A stretch of DNA of 64,000 nucleotides from Marinoscillum sp964351625 (GTDB lineage Bacteria; Bacteroidota; Bacteroidia; Cytophagales; Cyclobacteriaceae), in the NCBI GenBank assembly GCA_964351625.1, contig CAYGOV010000005.1:62001-126000 (forward strand), read 5' to 3'. The position numbers and the translations under genes are program-made. The stretch's first letter is position 1. Every line of letters starts with the position of its first letter. The notes below the pieces were generated by a model. It searched no databases. It worked only from the letters and a program-made list of their open reading frames with translations, and had not been told where the DNA came from. Of the stretch, positions 9,314 through 18,231 are shown piece by piece.

Positions 9314-9326
9314 TGACATTCTGTCA
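9314..9326 (+). promoter_or_regulatory. Perfect inverted repeat TGACA-TTC-TGTCA upstream of miaB
   Basis: A 13-bp perfect palindrome with a 3-nt spacer lies 18 bp before a TAACTTTG -7-like box, so it sits where the -33 element would be. The same TGTCA/TGACA half-sites occur several times upstream of groES in this window. It may be a repressor or alternative-sigma site shared by the two transcription units; the regulator is unknown. Confidence 0.45.
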
Positions 9327-9344
9327 CCTTAGCCTATTTGTAGT

Positions 9345-9352
9345 TAACTTTG
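9345..9352 (+). promoter_or_regulatory. Bacteroidota -7 box (TAACTTTG) of miaB
   Basis: Matches the Bacteroidota sigma-A -7 consensus TAnnTTTG, 28 bp before the miaB ATG. A canonical -33 TTTG at 19-21 bp is absent; that place is taken by the TGACA-TTC-TGTCA palindrome. Confidence 0.45.
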
Positions 9353-9380
9353 TGGTTGAATCTATTATAATTTAAGACTC

Positions 9381-10841
9381 ATGAATCAATTGATCGCTGG
9401 CTTGGAAATACTTGACGCAAGTAAAGAAGCAGAGGAGAACTGTGAAGTCAGAATAACTAAAGAGAACGCAAAAAACGCTTCTCGCAAACTCTATATTGAG
9501 AGTTACGGATGCCAAATGAATTTCTCTGATAGTGAGATAGTTACCTCTATTTTACAAGGAGAAGGTTACGGTACTACTTCTTCGTTTGAAGCGGCAGATG
9601 TAATCTTACTCAATACCTGCTCTATCCGAGAGAAGGCTGAGATAACCGTTCGCAAGCGCCTTACCCAATTCAATCAAATAAAGAAAGACAGACCAGAAGT
9701 AACAATTGGTATATTAGGCTGTATGGCAGAGCGACTCAAGGCTCAACTTCTGGATGAAGAGAAAATAGTAGATCTAGTGGTTGGACCTGATGCATATCGT
9801 GATTTACCGAATCTTCTGAGAGAAACTGAGTTTGGGAACAAAGGTGTTAACACTTTTCTTTCCCGAGAAGAGACTTATGCAGACATCTCGCCTGTACGCC
9901 TAAATAGCAATGGGGTGACGGCTTTCATTTCTATCATGCGAGGATGCGACAATATGTGTTCGTTCTGTGTGGTGCCATTCACAAGAGGTCGCGAACGCTC
10001 TAGAGATCCTCATTCTATAGTTACTGAAGCAAAAGATCTTTTTGGGAAAGGTTATCGAGAGGTGACTTTGCTTGGGCAAAATGTAGATTCCTACAAATGG
10101 TCCGAAGCTGAAAACAATAAAGCACGACTCGAGAAAGGCGACATCTCAGAAATAGTGAATTTCGCCAATCTTCTCGAATTAGTGGCGCAAGTTCATCCAG
10201 AGCTTCGCGTTAGGTTTTCCACGTCTCATCCCAAAGACATTACAGATGATGTATTGTATATGATGAAGAAATATGAAAACATTTGCAAATACATTCACCT
10301 ACCTGCTCAGAGTGGCAATTCACGCGTCTTATCATTGATGAATCGGACTTATGACCGTGAATGGTATATCAATCGTGTAGATGCTATTAGATCAATTCTT
10401 GGTGAAGAGTGTGGCATTAGCTCAGATATGATCACTGGATTTTGTACAGAAACAGAGGAAGAACATCAAGAGACCTTGACTTTGATGGATTATGTTCAAT
10501 ATGACTTCTCTTATATGTTCTACTATTCGGAGCGTCCAGGCACACTTGCTGCTAAGAAATATGAAGATGATATATCATTGGAAATTAAGAAACGTAGACT
10601 TCAAGAAGTCATTGACAAACAGCAAGGCTTGTCCCTTTCAAGAAATAAATTGGATATAGGTAAAACCTTTAAGGTGCTAGTAGAAGGATATAGCAAACGC
10701 TCAAAAGAGGACCTCCAAGGAAGAAACAGTGCCAATAAAGTGGTGATATTTAGGAGTAATGCTTTCGCAAAAGGCGATTATGTAAACGTAAAAGTCAATG
10801 ACTGCTCATCAGCGACATTATTCGGGGAGGTGATTCAATAG
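9381..10841 (+). CDS. miaB: tRNA-2-methylthio-N6-dimethylallyladenosine synthase MiaB
   Basis: 486 aa radical SAM methylthiotransferase that adds a methylthio group to i6A37 of tRNAs reading UNN codons. The N-terminal UPF0004 domain carries the auxiliary 4Fe-4S cysteines in SYGCQMN, NTCSIRE and LGCMAE. The radical SAM cluster is Cys189-x3-Cys193-x2-Cys196 (MRGCDNMCSFC), followed by VVPFTRGRERSR. A C-terminal TRAM domain (FKVLVEGYSKRSKEDLQGR) completes the family architecture. It is followed after 3 nt by the sigma54 activator gene, a common order in Bacteroidota. Confidence 0.97.
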   Translation: MNQLIAGLEILDASKEAEENCEVRITKENAKNASRKLYIESYGCQMNFSDSEIVTSILQGEGYGTTSSFEAADVILLNTCSIREKAEITVRKRLTQFNQIKKDRPEVTIGILGCMAERLKAQLLDEEKIVDLVVGPDAYRDLPNLLRETEFGNKGVNTFLSREETYADISPVRLNSNGVTAFISIMRGCDNMCSFCVVPFTRGRERSRDPHSIVTEAKDLFGKGYREVTLLGQNVDSYKWSEAENNKARLEKGDISEIVNFANLLELVAQVHPELRVRFSTSHPKDITDDVLYMMKKYENICKYIHLPAQSGNSRVLSLMNRTYDREWYINRVDAIRSILGEECGISSDMITGFCTETEEEHQETLTLMDYVQYDFSYMFYYSERPGTLAAKKYEDDISLEIKKRRLQEVIDKQQGLSLSRNKLDIGKTFKVLVEGYSKRSKEDLQGRNSANKVVIFRSNAFAKGDYVNVKVNDCSSATLFGEVIQ

Positions 10842-10844
10842 ACT

Positions 10845-12134
10845 ATGGATTTTAAAAGTAGCTCCGAAGTTCAAGCCATTAAGCAGCGTTTTGAGATCAT
10901 CGGTAATTCACCGAAGCTCAACAATGCCATTAGGATAGCCATGCAGGTGGCCCCTACAGATATGAGCGTACTTATCTCAGGAGAGAGTGGCTCAGGTAAG
11001 GAATCATTTTCAAAAATCATCCATAGCCTTTCGAGCAGAAAACATGGTCAATTCATCGCCATCAACTGTGGTGCGATTCCAGAAGGAACCATCGATTCAG
11101 AGCTTTTTGGACATGAGAAAGGCTCTTTTACTGGAGCCCATGAATCGCGAAAAGGGTACTTCGAAGTAACCAACGGAGGAACCATATTTCTTGATGAAAT
11201 TGGTGAAATGCCTTTAAGCACTCAGGCGAGATTGCTCAGAGTGCTAGAAAATGGTGAGTTTATCAAAGTGGGGTCTTCAAAAGTCTTGAAGACAGATGTA
11301 CGGGTGATTGCCGCAACAAATGTGGATCTCACATTGGCAATAGAAAAAAACAAGTTTAGAGAGGACCTATATTATCGTCTCAATACAGTGCCAATACCCG
11401 TACCGGCTTTGCGAGAACGTGATGAGGATGTATTGCTTCTTTTCAGAAAATTCGCTTCAGACTTTTCTGAGACTTACCGAACCAAACCCATCTTTTTGAC
11501 AGAAGATGCTCAGACTGTTATTTTAAAATTTCGCTTCCCTGGAAATATCCGTCAACTAAAAAATCTTGTGGAGCAAATGAGCGTTCTTGAGATGGAAAGA
11601 GAAATTTCATCAGAGACCTTACTCAAATACCTGCCAAAAACAACAAATTATTTACCCGCATTAATCGGGAAAACCGAAGGTCAGGAGAACTACTCAGAAC
11701 GCGACTTACTTTATAAGGTGCTTTTTGATATGAAGAAAGATGTGGGTGAACTGAAGACGCTCATTCATAAAATCTTGGCAGATGACAACAGTTCCGGTAG
11801 TGAAATGCTTAGCAAGCACAAGCACCTTTTTAATGATATAGATACTTTCGAGCATTTAGATAAAGAGGACGATCCACATAGCAAGCCACTAAAACCAATA
11901 TTGTTGGATTCGGGACAGTCATCAAATCATGATGACAATAGTTACGATATAGAGGATATTACTCATGAAACCGAAGATGATGACTCTCTTTCCCTTGAGA
12001 AAAAAGAGAAAGAAATGATCATCACGGCTTTAAAACGCAACAGCAACAAACGTAAATATGCGGCTCGTGACCTTGGCATTTCCGAACGCACACTGTATCG
12101 CAAAATCAAACAATATGAGATTGAAAGTCTATAA
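10845..12134 (+). CDS. Sigma54-dependent transcriptional activator without receiver domain
   Basis: 429 aa. The AAA+ sigma54-interaction domain begins almost at the N-terminus: Walker A GESGSGKE (46-53), the sigma54-contact loop as GSFTGA (93-98; Ala to Ser at position 2), Walker B TIFLDEIGEM, and the arginine finger region in FREDLYYRLN. Residues about 270-385 are an acidic linker. The C-terminus (about 398-429, KRKYAARDLGISERTLYRKI) is a Fis-type helix-turn-helix. There is no receiver, PAS or GAF domain, so activity must be set by level or a partner protein. The lptE start codon lies inside its last 20 nt, giving translational coupling. Targets are unknown. Confidence 0.93.
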   Translation: MDFKSSSEVQAIKQRFEIIGNSPKLNNAIRIAMQVAPTDMSVLISGESGSGKESFSKIIHSLSSRKHGQFIAINCGAIPEGTIDSELFGHEKGSFTGAHESRKGYFEVTNGGTIFLDEIGEMPLSTQARLLRVLENGEFIKVGSSKVLKTDVRVIAATNVDLTLAIEKNKFREDLYYRLNTVPIPVPALRERDEDVLLLFRKFASDFSETYRTKPIFLTEDAQTVILKFRFPGNIRQLKNLVEQMSVLEMEREISSETLLKYLPKTTNYLPALIGKTEGQENYSERDLLYKVLFDMKKDVGELKTLIHKILADDNSSGSEMLSKHKHLFNDIDTFEHLDKEDDPHSKPLKPILLDSGQSSNHDDNSYDIEDITHETEDDDSLSLEKKEKEMIITALKRNSNKRKYAARDLGISERTLYRKIKQYEIESL

Positions 12135-12633
12135 TTGGTCAATTGGCATCCTTTTGCTGCTAACAGGCTGCGTGTATAGTTTCACGGGAGCATCTATAGA
12201 CCCTTCTGTAAAGACTATTTCAATTCAGACGTTTTTTAACAACGCAGCTTTGGGCCCATCAACTATGAGTGTCACCTTCACGGAAAAAATTAAAGATTAT
12301 TATCAGCAAAACACCAGCCTTACACTTGTAGACGATAATGGTGATTTGCAGTTAGAAGGTTATATATCTGATTACACCATCACTCCTGTTACTGCAAATG
12401 CTTCGGGAAATAACAACGAAGCTGATTTCGCAACATTATCCAGAATTACAATCAAAGTATCTGCCTCTTATATCAATGTAAAGGATGATGAGTTTGACTT
12501 TGATAAAAGCTTCTCCTTTTTTGTGGATTTCGATGGTAACACTGATATTTCTGCCAACGAGCAAGAATACGTCGAGGAGATTTTTGACCAAATAATACTC
12601 GATATCTTCAATGCCTCTGTGGCAAATTGGTAA
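12115..12633 (+). CDS. lptE: LptE-like LPS assembly lipoprotein
   Basis: 172 aa from ATG 12115. A longer open frame exists upstream but would run through the sigma54 activator helix-turn-helix and lacks a signal, so 12115 is preferred. The lipoprotein signal has lipobox LLLTGC, then VYSFTGASIDPSVKTISIQTF, typical of Bacteroidota LptE (PF04390-like). LptE plugs the LptD barrel that inserts lipopolysaccharide into the outer membrane. The gene overlaps the activator by 20 nt and is followed by the TPR gene and secG. Confidence 0.85.
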   Translation: MRLKVYNWSIGILLLLTGCVYSFTGASIDPSVKTISIQTFFNNAALGPSTMSVTFTEKIKDYYQQNTSLTLVDDNGDLQLEGYISDYTITPVTANASGNNNEADFATLSRITIKVSASYINVKDDEFDFDKSFSFFVDFDGNTDISANEQEYVEEIFDQIILDIFNASVANW

Positions 12634-12674
12634 TTTTTCTTAATTTAGATACTTATCCACTTACAAAACCTCCT

Positions 12675-13904
12675 GTGAACAAGCAACAATTCATTCAATA
12701 TCTCCGCAATCCCGGCAGTATGACCAATGAGTCGCTTAGTCAATTGGAGGAGCTCGTTGCATCAAAACCTTATTTCCAAGGCGCACATACACTTTTGGCA
12801 AAGGGTAGTATGAAACTTAAGTCTAAAAAATCAGGTAGCAAGGTTACTAGAGCTGCTGTATACGCAACTGATCGCGCGCTCTTAAAGAAGTTCCTCAATG
12901 ATGAATTAATATTCTTAACACCACTTTCAGTACATGAATCTCATGAACCAGACTTGGAGCGTGATTTAAGTACTGTTATAAAAACTCAAAAAAGAGAAAA
13001 CGCTCAATTCAAGACCTCAAAGCTTGCTTCCGAAAAAGCAGCGTCAAAGCCCACGAAAAAAGAAGAACTGCCAAAAGCGGTAGAATCAAATGAATCCAAT
13101 ATAGCTAAAGAAGAGCAGGTAGTAGAGCAAGTATATGATAGTACTTCGCCTACCGGTTCTGAATTAGACATACTCATTAATGAGATATACAAAGATTTAA
13201 ATGAGCTTAAGGAAAACCGTGCTAAGCTACGTGCCATTGAAAATCAGCTTGCTGAAGATGAAGCTGTTGATGAGGCAGTAAAGAAAGCCACACAGAAACC
13301 AGAACCAGAAGCCGCAGCAGAACCTAAGTCTGAATCAAAGCAGGATATAGATATAAAGAAAGCGAGCCAATCTCGTTCTGCTCGTGTCAGTAGTGCTAAA
13401 CCAATTGACGCTCCCGAAGAAGTAGCACCCGAAGTGAAATCTGCAGTAGAGAAAACTACTGCGCCGAAATCTTCAAAGCCAAAAGCAAGCTCATCAACTA
13501 CAAAAAAAGCCACGGCTAGTAAAAAAGAAAAAATACCTAAAGTAGAAGCACCTAAAAAGTCAGCAAAGACAATCATAGAAGGGGAATCTACTGAGGAACC
13601 TAAAAAAAAAAGCGTAAGTAATTCTTCAAGAAAGTCGAAGCAGGATGAAATTATCAGCTATTTCATTGAGACAAATCCTTCCATTCCCAAAGGGGCGTCT
13701 ATAAACATGGATAAAATTGATGATCTAGCTGGTGAGAGCACAATGCTTCATCCAGATATATCTTCTGAATACCTAGCCGAGATATATCTTGAACAAGGTC
13801 ACAAGGACAGAGCTCGTCAAATATATGAAGCGCTAATAGTGCGTTTTCCTGAAAAATCGATTTACTTTGCGGACATTATCAAAAAACTAAACCAATCCAG
13901 TTAG
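12675..13904 (+). CDS. TPR-like protein with Lys/Glu/Ala-rich linker
   Basis: 409 aa from a GTG at 12675, chosen because homologues begin M-N-K-x-Q-F; a TTG at 12627 in the same frame is the alternative. Residues 1-95 are helical (LSQLEELVASKPYFQGAHTLLAKG) as in a conserved Bacteroidota family. Residues about 110-320 are a low-complexity Lys/Ala/Glu/Ser/Pro linker. The last 60 residues (SEYLAEIYLEQGHKDRARQIYEAL) form a TPR-like hairpin. It lies between lptE and secG, and the stop is 1 nt before the secG ATG, suggesting coupling. Function is unknown, perhaps envelope assembly. Confidence 0.75.
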   Translation: MNKQQFIQYLRNPGSMTNESLSQLEELVASKPYFQGAHTLLAKGSMKLKSKKSGSKVTRAAVYATDRALLKKFLNDELIFLTPLSVHESHEPDLERDLSTVIKTQKRENAQFKTSKLASEKAASKPTKKEELPKAVESNESNIAKEEQVVEQVYDSTSPTGSELDILINEIYKDLNELKENRAKLRAIENQLAEDEAVDEAVKKATQKPEPEAAAEPKSESKQDIDIKKASQSRSARVSSAKPIDAPEEVAPEVKSAVEKTTAPKSSKPKASSSTTKKATASKKEKIPKVEAPKKSAKTIIEGESTEEPKKKSVSNSSRKSKQDEIISYFIETNPSIPKGASINMDKIDDLAGESTMLHPDISSEYLAEIYLEQGHKDRARQIYEALIVRFPEKSIYFADIIKKLNQSS

Positions 13905-13905
13905 A

Positions 13906-14265
13906 ATGTACGCGTTAATCATTGGTATCATTATCCTAGTTGCTTTCCTTTTAATCCTAGTTGTACTAGCTCAAAACCCTAAAGGCGGTGGGCTTTCTAG
14001 TCAGTTCGGTGGTGCAGGTACTCAGCAAATAATGGGAGTAAAAAAGACAGGAGATATACTAGAGAAATTAACTTGGGGTTTAGCTATTGCTCTTTTAACA
14101 CTTACACTTTCCACTAATTTCTTCATCGAAAGAGGCACACCATCAATCTCCTCTCCGAATATTGAAAGTGCGCAAGAATCCATTCTTCCAACCCAAAATG
14201 CACCAACTAATACAGGTGCGGGTAATCTACAGGATCTTGGCTTAGAAAGCGACTCTACTAACTAA
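13906..14265 (+). CDS. secG: Preprotein translocase subunit SecG
   Basis: 119 aa, two transmembrane segments (about 2-22 and 55-73). Between them is the diagnostic cytoplasmic loop VVLAQNPKGGGLSSQFGG...MGVKKTGDILEKLTW. It is the auxiliary SecYEG subunit in the inner membrane. The C-terminal Ser/Asn/Thr-rich tail is usual in the phylum. Its stop abuts the stop of the opposite-strand hypothetical gene. Confidence 0.95.
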   Translation: MYALIIGIIILVAFLLILVVLAQNPKGGGLSSQFGGAGTQQIMGVKKTGDILEKLTWGLAIALLTLTLSTNFFIERGTPSISSPNIESAQESILPTQNAPTNTGAGNLQDLGLESDSTN

Positions 14266-14979
14266 TCAGGAGTTATTTACACGTTTTATTAGCATTCGTT
14301 TTGCCACTGGCAGGATGGTTTCGTGCATTGGAAACTTTTGCTTTGTAGCCAAAAGAAATGTGGCAGGACTAGGGAGGTCAGGGAATTCCTTAACCAAGTC
14401 AAGTTTAATCCGCTCATAACTTCTCGAGAAATCTTGGAAGTCATCTCTTAAATAGGTGGTATTAATCCCGCGGTATTTTTCATGGGAATTTTCAAATATG
14501 CTGATTTGATAACGATAGACTTGAACAGCTCTCTTTCGGTCAACATTGATGAGCATATAGCCTTCATTTTCATATAAAGAATTTACCCCTACTGGACTCA
14601 ATTCCATCTGCTCTTCTACAAACTCATGGAGCCCTCGCCCTTCGTCTAGTACATGCTGCATATTAGGCATTGCAAATTCGATAATCTCTTTGATTTCATT
14701 CATCACCTCGTCATCCTCTACTAAAAGTTTGTAAGTCAATTTTAATTGACTAAAATCTGCCTTAGAAAGTTCTTTTGGGAACTGGGCAGAAATCAGCTCC
14801 TTTCCCGATTTGATTTGGGCTAAGTTTCGATAATGAAAAGCCAGATCCGACATAAAAGGATACAGTTCATCTACTTTGAATTTCTTCTTAATATGTTGCA
14901 AATATGCCAGTAGCGTATATTTTTTAAATTCAAAATCTACAAGTCCTTCTGTAAGCCAATTGCGGTTCAATGATTCCAT
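14266..14979 (-). CDS. Conserved hypothetical protein
   Basis: 237 aa, soluble, with no signal peptide or membrane segment. It starts MESLNRNWLTEGLVDFEFKK and is mostly helical with many aromatic residues and the motif LPSPATFLLATKQKFPMHETILPVAKR near the end. I do not recognise a domain. It is encoded opposite to the flanking secG and groES, between two essential units, and converges with secG with no gap between stops. Confidence 0.75.
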   Translation of the reverse strand: MESLNRNWLTEGLVDFEFKKYTLLAYLQHIKKKFKVDELYPFMSDLAFHYRNLAQIKSGKELISAQFPKELSKADFSQLKLTYKLLVEDDEVMNEIKEIIEFAMPNMQHVLDEGRGLHEFVEEQMELSPVGVNSLYENEGYMLINVDRKRAVQVYRYQISIFENSHEKYRGINTTYLRDDFQDFSRSYERIKLDLVKEFPDLPSPATFLLATKQKFPMHETILPVAKRMLIKRVNNS

Positions 14980-15035
14980 AACGCCTAAATAATTGATGCA
15001 CTCAGAAGTTAGTCAACGATCTTTGATTAGGCAAA

Positions 15036-15106
15036 TTGTCATGAGTACTGACAAGCTATTTTTTAAAATCTGATATTTTGTCAGTGTTTACCTACAAAAC
15101 CTGTCA
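15036..15106 (+). promoter_or_regulatory. Cluster of TGTCA/TGACA half-sites upstream of groES
   Basis: The groES leader holds TTGTCA-N7-TGACAA (15036-15054), then TTGTCAGT (15078-15085), which pairs with ACTGACAA (15047-15054), and CTGTCA (15101-15106). A degenerate -7 box TGCATTTG follows at 15122-15129. There is no CIRCE element. The half-sites are the same as in the miaB palindrome at 9314-9326. They are probably an operator or stress-promoter region for groESL. Confidence 0.4.
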
Positions 15107-15195
15107 AAACCACACCGCACTTGCATTTGGCATATTAAGTGCAATCAGGTTAATTCGAATTATTCATTCAAAATCTTAACATAAAAACTAAAAAA

Positions 15196-15474
15196 ATGTC
15201 AAAAGTAAATTTCAAACCACTTGCCGATAGGGTTCTTGTGGAGCCTGCGGCAGCCGAAGAAAAAACTGCTTCTGGTATCATCATTCCTGACACTGCTAAA
15301 GAGAAGCCTCAGAGAGGATCTATCGTAGCGATTGGTACAGGTAAAAAAGATGAGCCTATCAATGTGAAAGTAGGAGATCAAGTGCTTTATGGCAAATATT
15401 CAGGTACTGAGCTTTCTATAGATGGTGTTGACTATCTCATCATGAAGGAAAGCGACATTTACGGAGTACTATAA
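15196..15474 (+). CDS. groES: Co-chaperonin GroES
   Basis: 92 aa, full length for GroES. PLADRVLVEPAAAEEKTASGIIIPDTAKEKP contains the mobile loop that docks on GroEL, and the rest (GTGKKDEPINVKVGDQVLYGKYSGTEL) is the beta-barrel core. It forms the heptameric lid of the GroEL chamber. groEL follows 43 nt downstream, giving a standard groESL operon. Confidence 0.98.
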   Translation: MSKVNFKPLADRVLVEPAAAEEKTASGIIIPDTAKEKPQRGSIVAIGTGKKDEPINVKVGDQVLYGKYSGTELSIDGVDYLIMKESDIYGVL

Positions 15475-15517
15475 TCCACCATTAAGAATATTGTAAACGA
15501 CAAAATCTAGAAGAATT

Positions 15518-17161
15518 ATGGCTAAAGATATTTATTTCAATACTGATGCAAGAGACAGCCTAAAAAGAGGTGTTGATATCCTTGCTGATGCAGTGAAAGT
15601 AACCCTTGGACCAAAGGGAAGAAATGTAATCCTCGACAAAAAATTTGGTGCACCTACTATTACTAAAGATGGTGTTTCAGTAGCTAAGGAGATAGAATTG
15701 AAAAACCCTATTGAAAATATGGGTGCTCAATTAGTAAAAGAAGTGGCTTCTAAAACTGCGGATGACGCAGGTGATGGAACGACTACTGCTACAGTACTTA
15801 CCCAAGCAATTTTCAGCCACGGAATCAAAAACGTAGCTGCAGGTGCTAACCCAATGGACCTTAAAAGAGGTATTGACAAGGCGGTAGCTAAAGTGGTTGA
15901 AAACCTTAAGAAACAATCTAAGACCATCAATACCTCAGAGGAAATCTCTCAGGTAGCTTCGGTTTCAGCGAATAATGATGCTGAGATCGGAAAAATGATC
16001 GCTGATGCGATGGAGAAAGTTGGTAAAGACGGTGTAATCACTGTAGAAGAAGCAAAAGGAACGGAGACTGAAGTGAAAACCGTAGAAGGTATGCAGTTTG
16101 ATCGTGGTTATTTGTCTCCTTACTTTGTGACCAACACAGAGAAGATGGAAGCTGAGCTTGAAAACCCTTATGTCTTGATTTATGACAAGAAGGTTTCTAG
16201 CATGAAAGAATTGCTTCCTGTTCTTGAGGCTACTGCTCAAACTGGACGTCCACTTTTGATAATCGCAGAAGATGTAGAAGGTGAAGCATTAGCTACTCTA
16301 GTAGTGAATAAAATCAGAGGATCTCTGAAAATAGCTGCTGTGAAAGCTCCAGGATTTGGTGATAGAAGAAAAGCAATGCTTGAAGATATCGCTGTATTGA
16401 CAGGTGGAACTTTGATCTCTGAAGAAAGAGGTTACAAACTTGAAAATGCAACCCTTGATTATCTTGGAACTGCGGAGAAAATCACGATTGACAAGGACAA
16501 CACGACCATCGTTAATGGTGCTGGAACCAAAGAAGACATTACTGCACGTGTTGGTCAAATCAAATCTCAAATTGAAAACACTACTTCTGATTACGACAAA
16601 GAAAAACTACAAGAAAGACTTGCTAAGCTTTCTGGTGGTGTAGCTATCCTTTATATAGGAGCTGCTACTGAAGTAGAAATGAAAGAAAAGAAAGATAGAG
16701 TTGATGATGCACTTCACGCAACTCGAGCTGCTGTACAGGAAGGTATCGTAGCTGGTGGTGGTGTTGCGTTGATAAGAGCACTTAGCGCTATAGAAGGCCT
16801 AGAATTGGACAATATCGATCAAACTACTGGTGTGAAAATCGTATACAATGCGATCCAAGCTCCATTGAGAACTATCGTCAGCAATGCTGGTGGAGAAGCT
16901 TCTGTAGTTGTGAATGCGGTAATGGCTGGTAAAGATGACTATGGCTTCAATGCTGCTACTGGTGAATATGTAAACATGTTCAAAGCTGGTATCATCGACC
17001 CAACTAAAGTAACTAGACTTGCCTTAGAGAACGCTGCATCTATTGCAGCACTCCTATTGACTACTGAATGTGTGATAGCTGACTCTCCTGAGGAAACCAA
17101 CGCTGGCGGAATGCCAGGAGGAATGCCAGGAGGCATGGGCGGAATGGGTGGCATGATGTAA
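15518..17161 (+). CDS. groEL: Chaperonin GroEL
   Basis: 547 aa, full length. It shows the ATP-binding signature TLGPKGRNVILDK, the catalytic DDAGDGTTTATVLTQAI segment, the apical domain, and the C-terminal Gly-Gly-Met tail. It folds nascent or stressed proteins with GroES. A strong rho-independent terminator follows at 17196-17228. Confidence 0.99.
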   Translation: MAKDIYFNTDARDSLKRGVDILADAVKVTLGPKGRNVILDKKFGAPTITKDGVSVAKEIELKNPIENMGAQLVKEVASKTADDAGDGTTTATVLTQAIFSHGIKNVAAGANPMDLKRGIDKAVAKVVENLKKQSKTINTSEEISQVASVSANNDAEIGKMIADAMEKVGKDGVITVEEAKGTETEVKTVEGMQFDRGYLSPYFVTNTEKMEAELENPYVLIYDKKVSSMKELLPVLEATAQTGRPLLIIAEDVEGEALATLVVNKIRGSLKIAAVKAPGFGDRRKAMLEDIAVLTGGTLISEERGYKLENATLDYLGTAEKITIDKDNTTIVNGAGTKEDITARVGQIKSQIENTTSDYDKEKLQERLAKLSGGVAILYIGAATEVEMKEKKDRVDDALHATRAAVQEGIVAGGGVALIRALSAIEGLELDNIDQTTGVKIVYNAIQAPLRTIVSNAGGEASVVVNAVMAGKDDYGFNAATGEYVNMFKAGIIDPTKVTRLALENAASIAALLLTTECVIADSPEETNAGGMPGGMPGGMGGMGGMM

Positions 17162-17195
17162 TTCGCATCAAATCAATCATTCGACTGACAATTTC

Positions 17196-17228
17196 AAAAC
17201 CCTTTCCAAAAATGGAAAGGGTTTTTTA
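17196..17228 (+). terminator. Rho-independent terminator of groESL
   Basis: AAAACCCTTTCC / GGAAAGGGTTTT form a perfect 12-bp stem around a 6-nt A-rich loop, followed by Ts, 35 nt after the groEL stop. Confidence 0.9.
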
Positions 17229-17585
17229 TTTGGTCACGGTTGTTCTGTCCTGAATTTGCGATACACAAAATGTAACGTTATGAAAGACGAGAATGAGAGT
17301 CAATATGTTAAACGAACTTAGAGAGACTACAGCTATGCTTTTAATACAGGTGGCCCTTGAAACTGAAAGTGGTTGTAGAGGCATAAAAGCAATCCTTCAT
17401 AATTTTTAGTGTTAAGGGAGATGCAACTGTACATCCATGGTTAAGAATGCACGGAAGTTTAGATTGGGCCAACAAATTTCATTTAATCATTCGAAAAATG
17501 ATTAATAAACCTCTATTACGCGCAATTGTCAAAATCTAGCAGAATGATGTATTTTGCGCAAAACAATCAAAATATAGTATTCGTT
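17229..17585. other. Intergenic region with an AT-rich hairpin
   Basis: About 357 bp between the groEL terminator and the next gene. It holds no convincing gene or RNA. The only clear element is a perfect 9-bp inverted repeat, TTAATCATT-CGAAA-AATGATTAA, at 17483-17505. It lies 80 bp before the ATG at 17586 and has no T-run, so it is more likely an operator or mRNA hairpin than a terminator. Confidence 0.5.
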
Positions 17586-18164
17586 ATGAAGCGATTTATA
17601 AATCAAATATCGATACCCCAACTGATAATGGAGTTTGTTTCTGTAGTGTTTGCCGTATTACTCGCTCTAGGGTTAAACTCTTACAAACAGTCAAAAGATT
17701 CAGAAAAAAAGGCTCAAATTATTAGAAAATCAATTATTACTGAAGAAATAAATAATCAGAAGTTGCTAGGTTCTATGCTCATCAATAATCAAGAGTACTT
17801 GGCTCATCTTGACTCTTTGCACAATTTACCTAGAGAAAATGTGACCGCTGTGGGGTTTGAATTTGATTTTGAATTAGTAACTGATGCAGCATGGCAATTG
17901 GCTAGTAACAATCCGGCAACAAGTGAAATAGAGCAGCAATTCTTAATTGAGGTGGCTGGTATTTACCAGCAACAAAAGTTTTACTTAGATTTCTCGATAG
18001 GTTTTTTTGGAACATTAGGCGAGGCTTCCATTCTTTGGGGACAAACGGATCCATATGACATGACGCAATCATTGTTTTTCAATGTAGGCACAATGGTGAG
18101 TAGCGCCAATGAATTGATGGAGGGTTATGAAGATTTTCTCAGTAAATATCAAGAATCTGAATAA
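17586..18164 (+). CDS. Hypothetical membrane-anchored protein
   Basis: 192 aa from ATG 17586; a TTG start at 17526 would add 20 residues that do not look like protein. A short basic N-terminus (MKRFINQISIPQLIMEF) precedes one transmembrane helix (about 14-34, VVFAVLLALGLNSYKQSK). The remaining ~155 residues are helical, soluble and probably periplasmic. Such IPQLIMExxxVxFAVLLALxLN proteins are common, uncharacterised Bacteroidota genes. The next gene starts 67 nt after its stop. Confidence 0.65.
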   Translation: MKRFINQISIPQLIMEFVSVVFAVLLALGLNSYKQSKDSEKKAQIIRKSIITEEINNQKLLGSMLINNQEYLAHLDSLHNLPRENVTAVGFEFDFELVTDAAWQLASNNPATSEIEQQFLIEVAGIYQQQKFYLDFSIGFFGTLGEASILWGQTDPYDMTQSLFFNVGTMVSSANELMEGYEDFLSKYQESE

Positions 18165-18231
18165 AAGCAGAACCAATCATCTTGCATTTTATCGTGTTTG
18201 CCACAGATCAAACTTGATTGAATTAACAGTT

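Noticed and set aside
10845..12134. NtrC-type two-component response regulator
   Set aside because: There is no receiver domain and no adjacent histidine kinase; the AAA+ domain begins near residue 20.
14998..15003. GCACTC resembling half of a CIRCE element upstream of groES
   Set aside because: No matching GAGTGC at N9 spacing; only TGTCA/TGACA sites are present.
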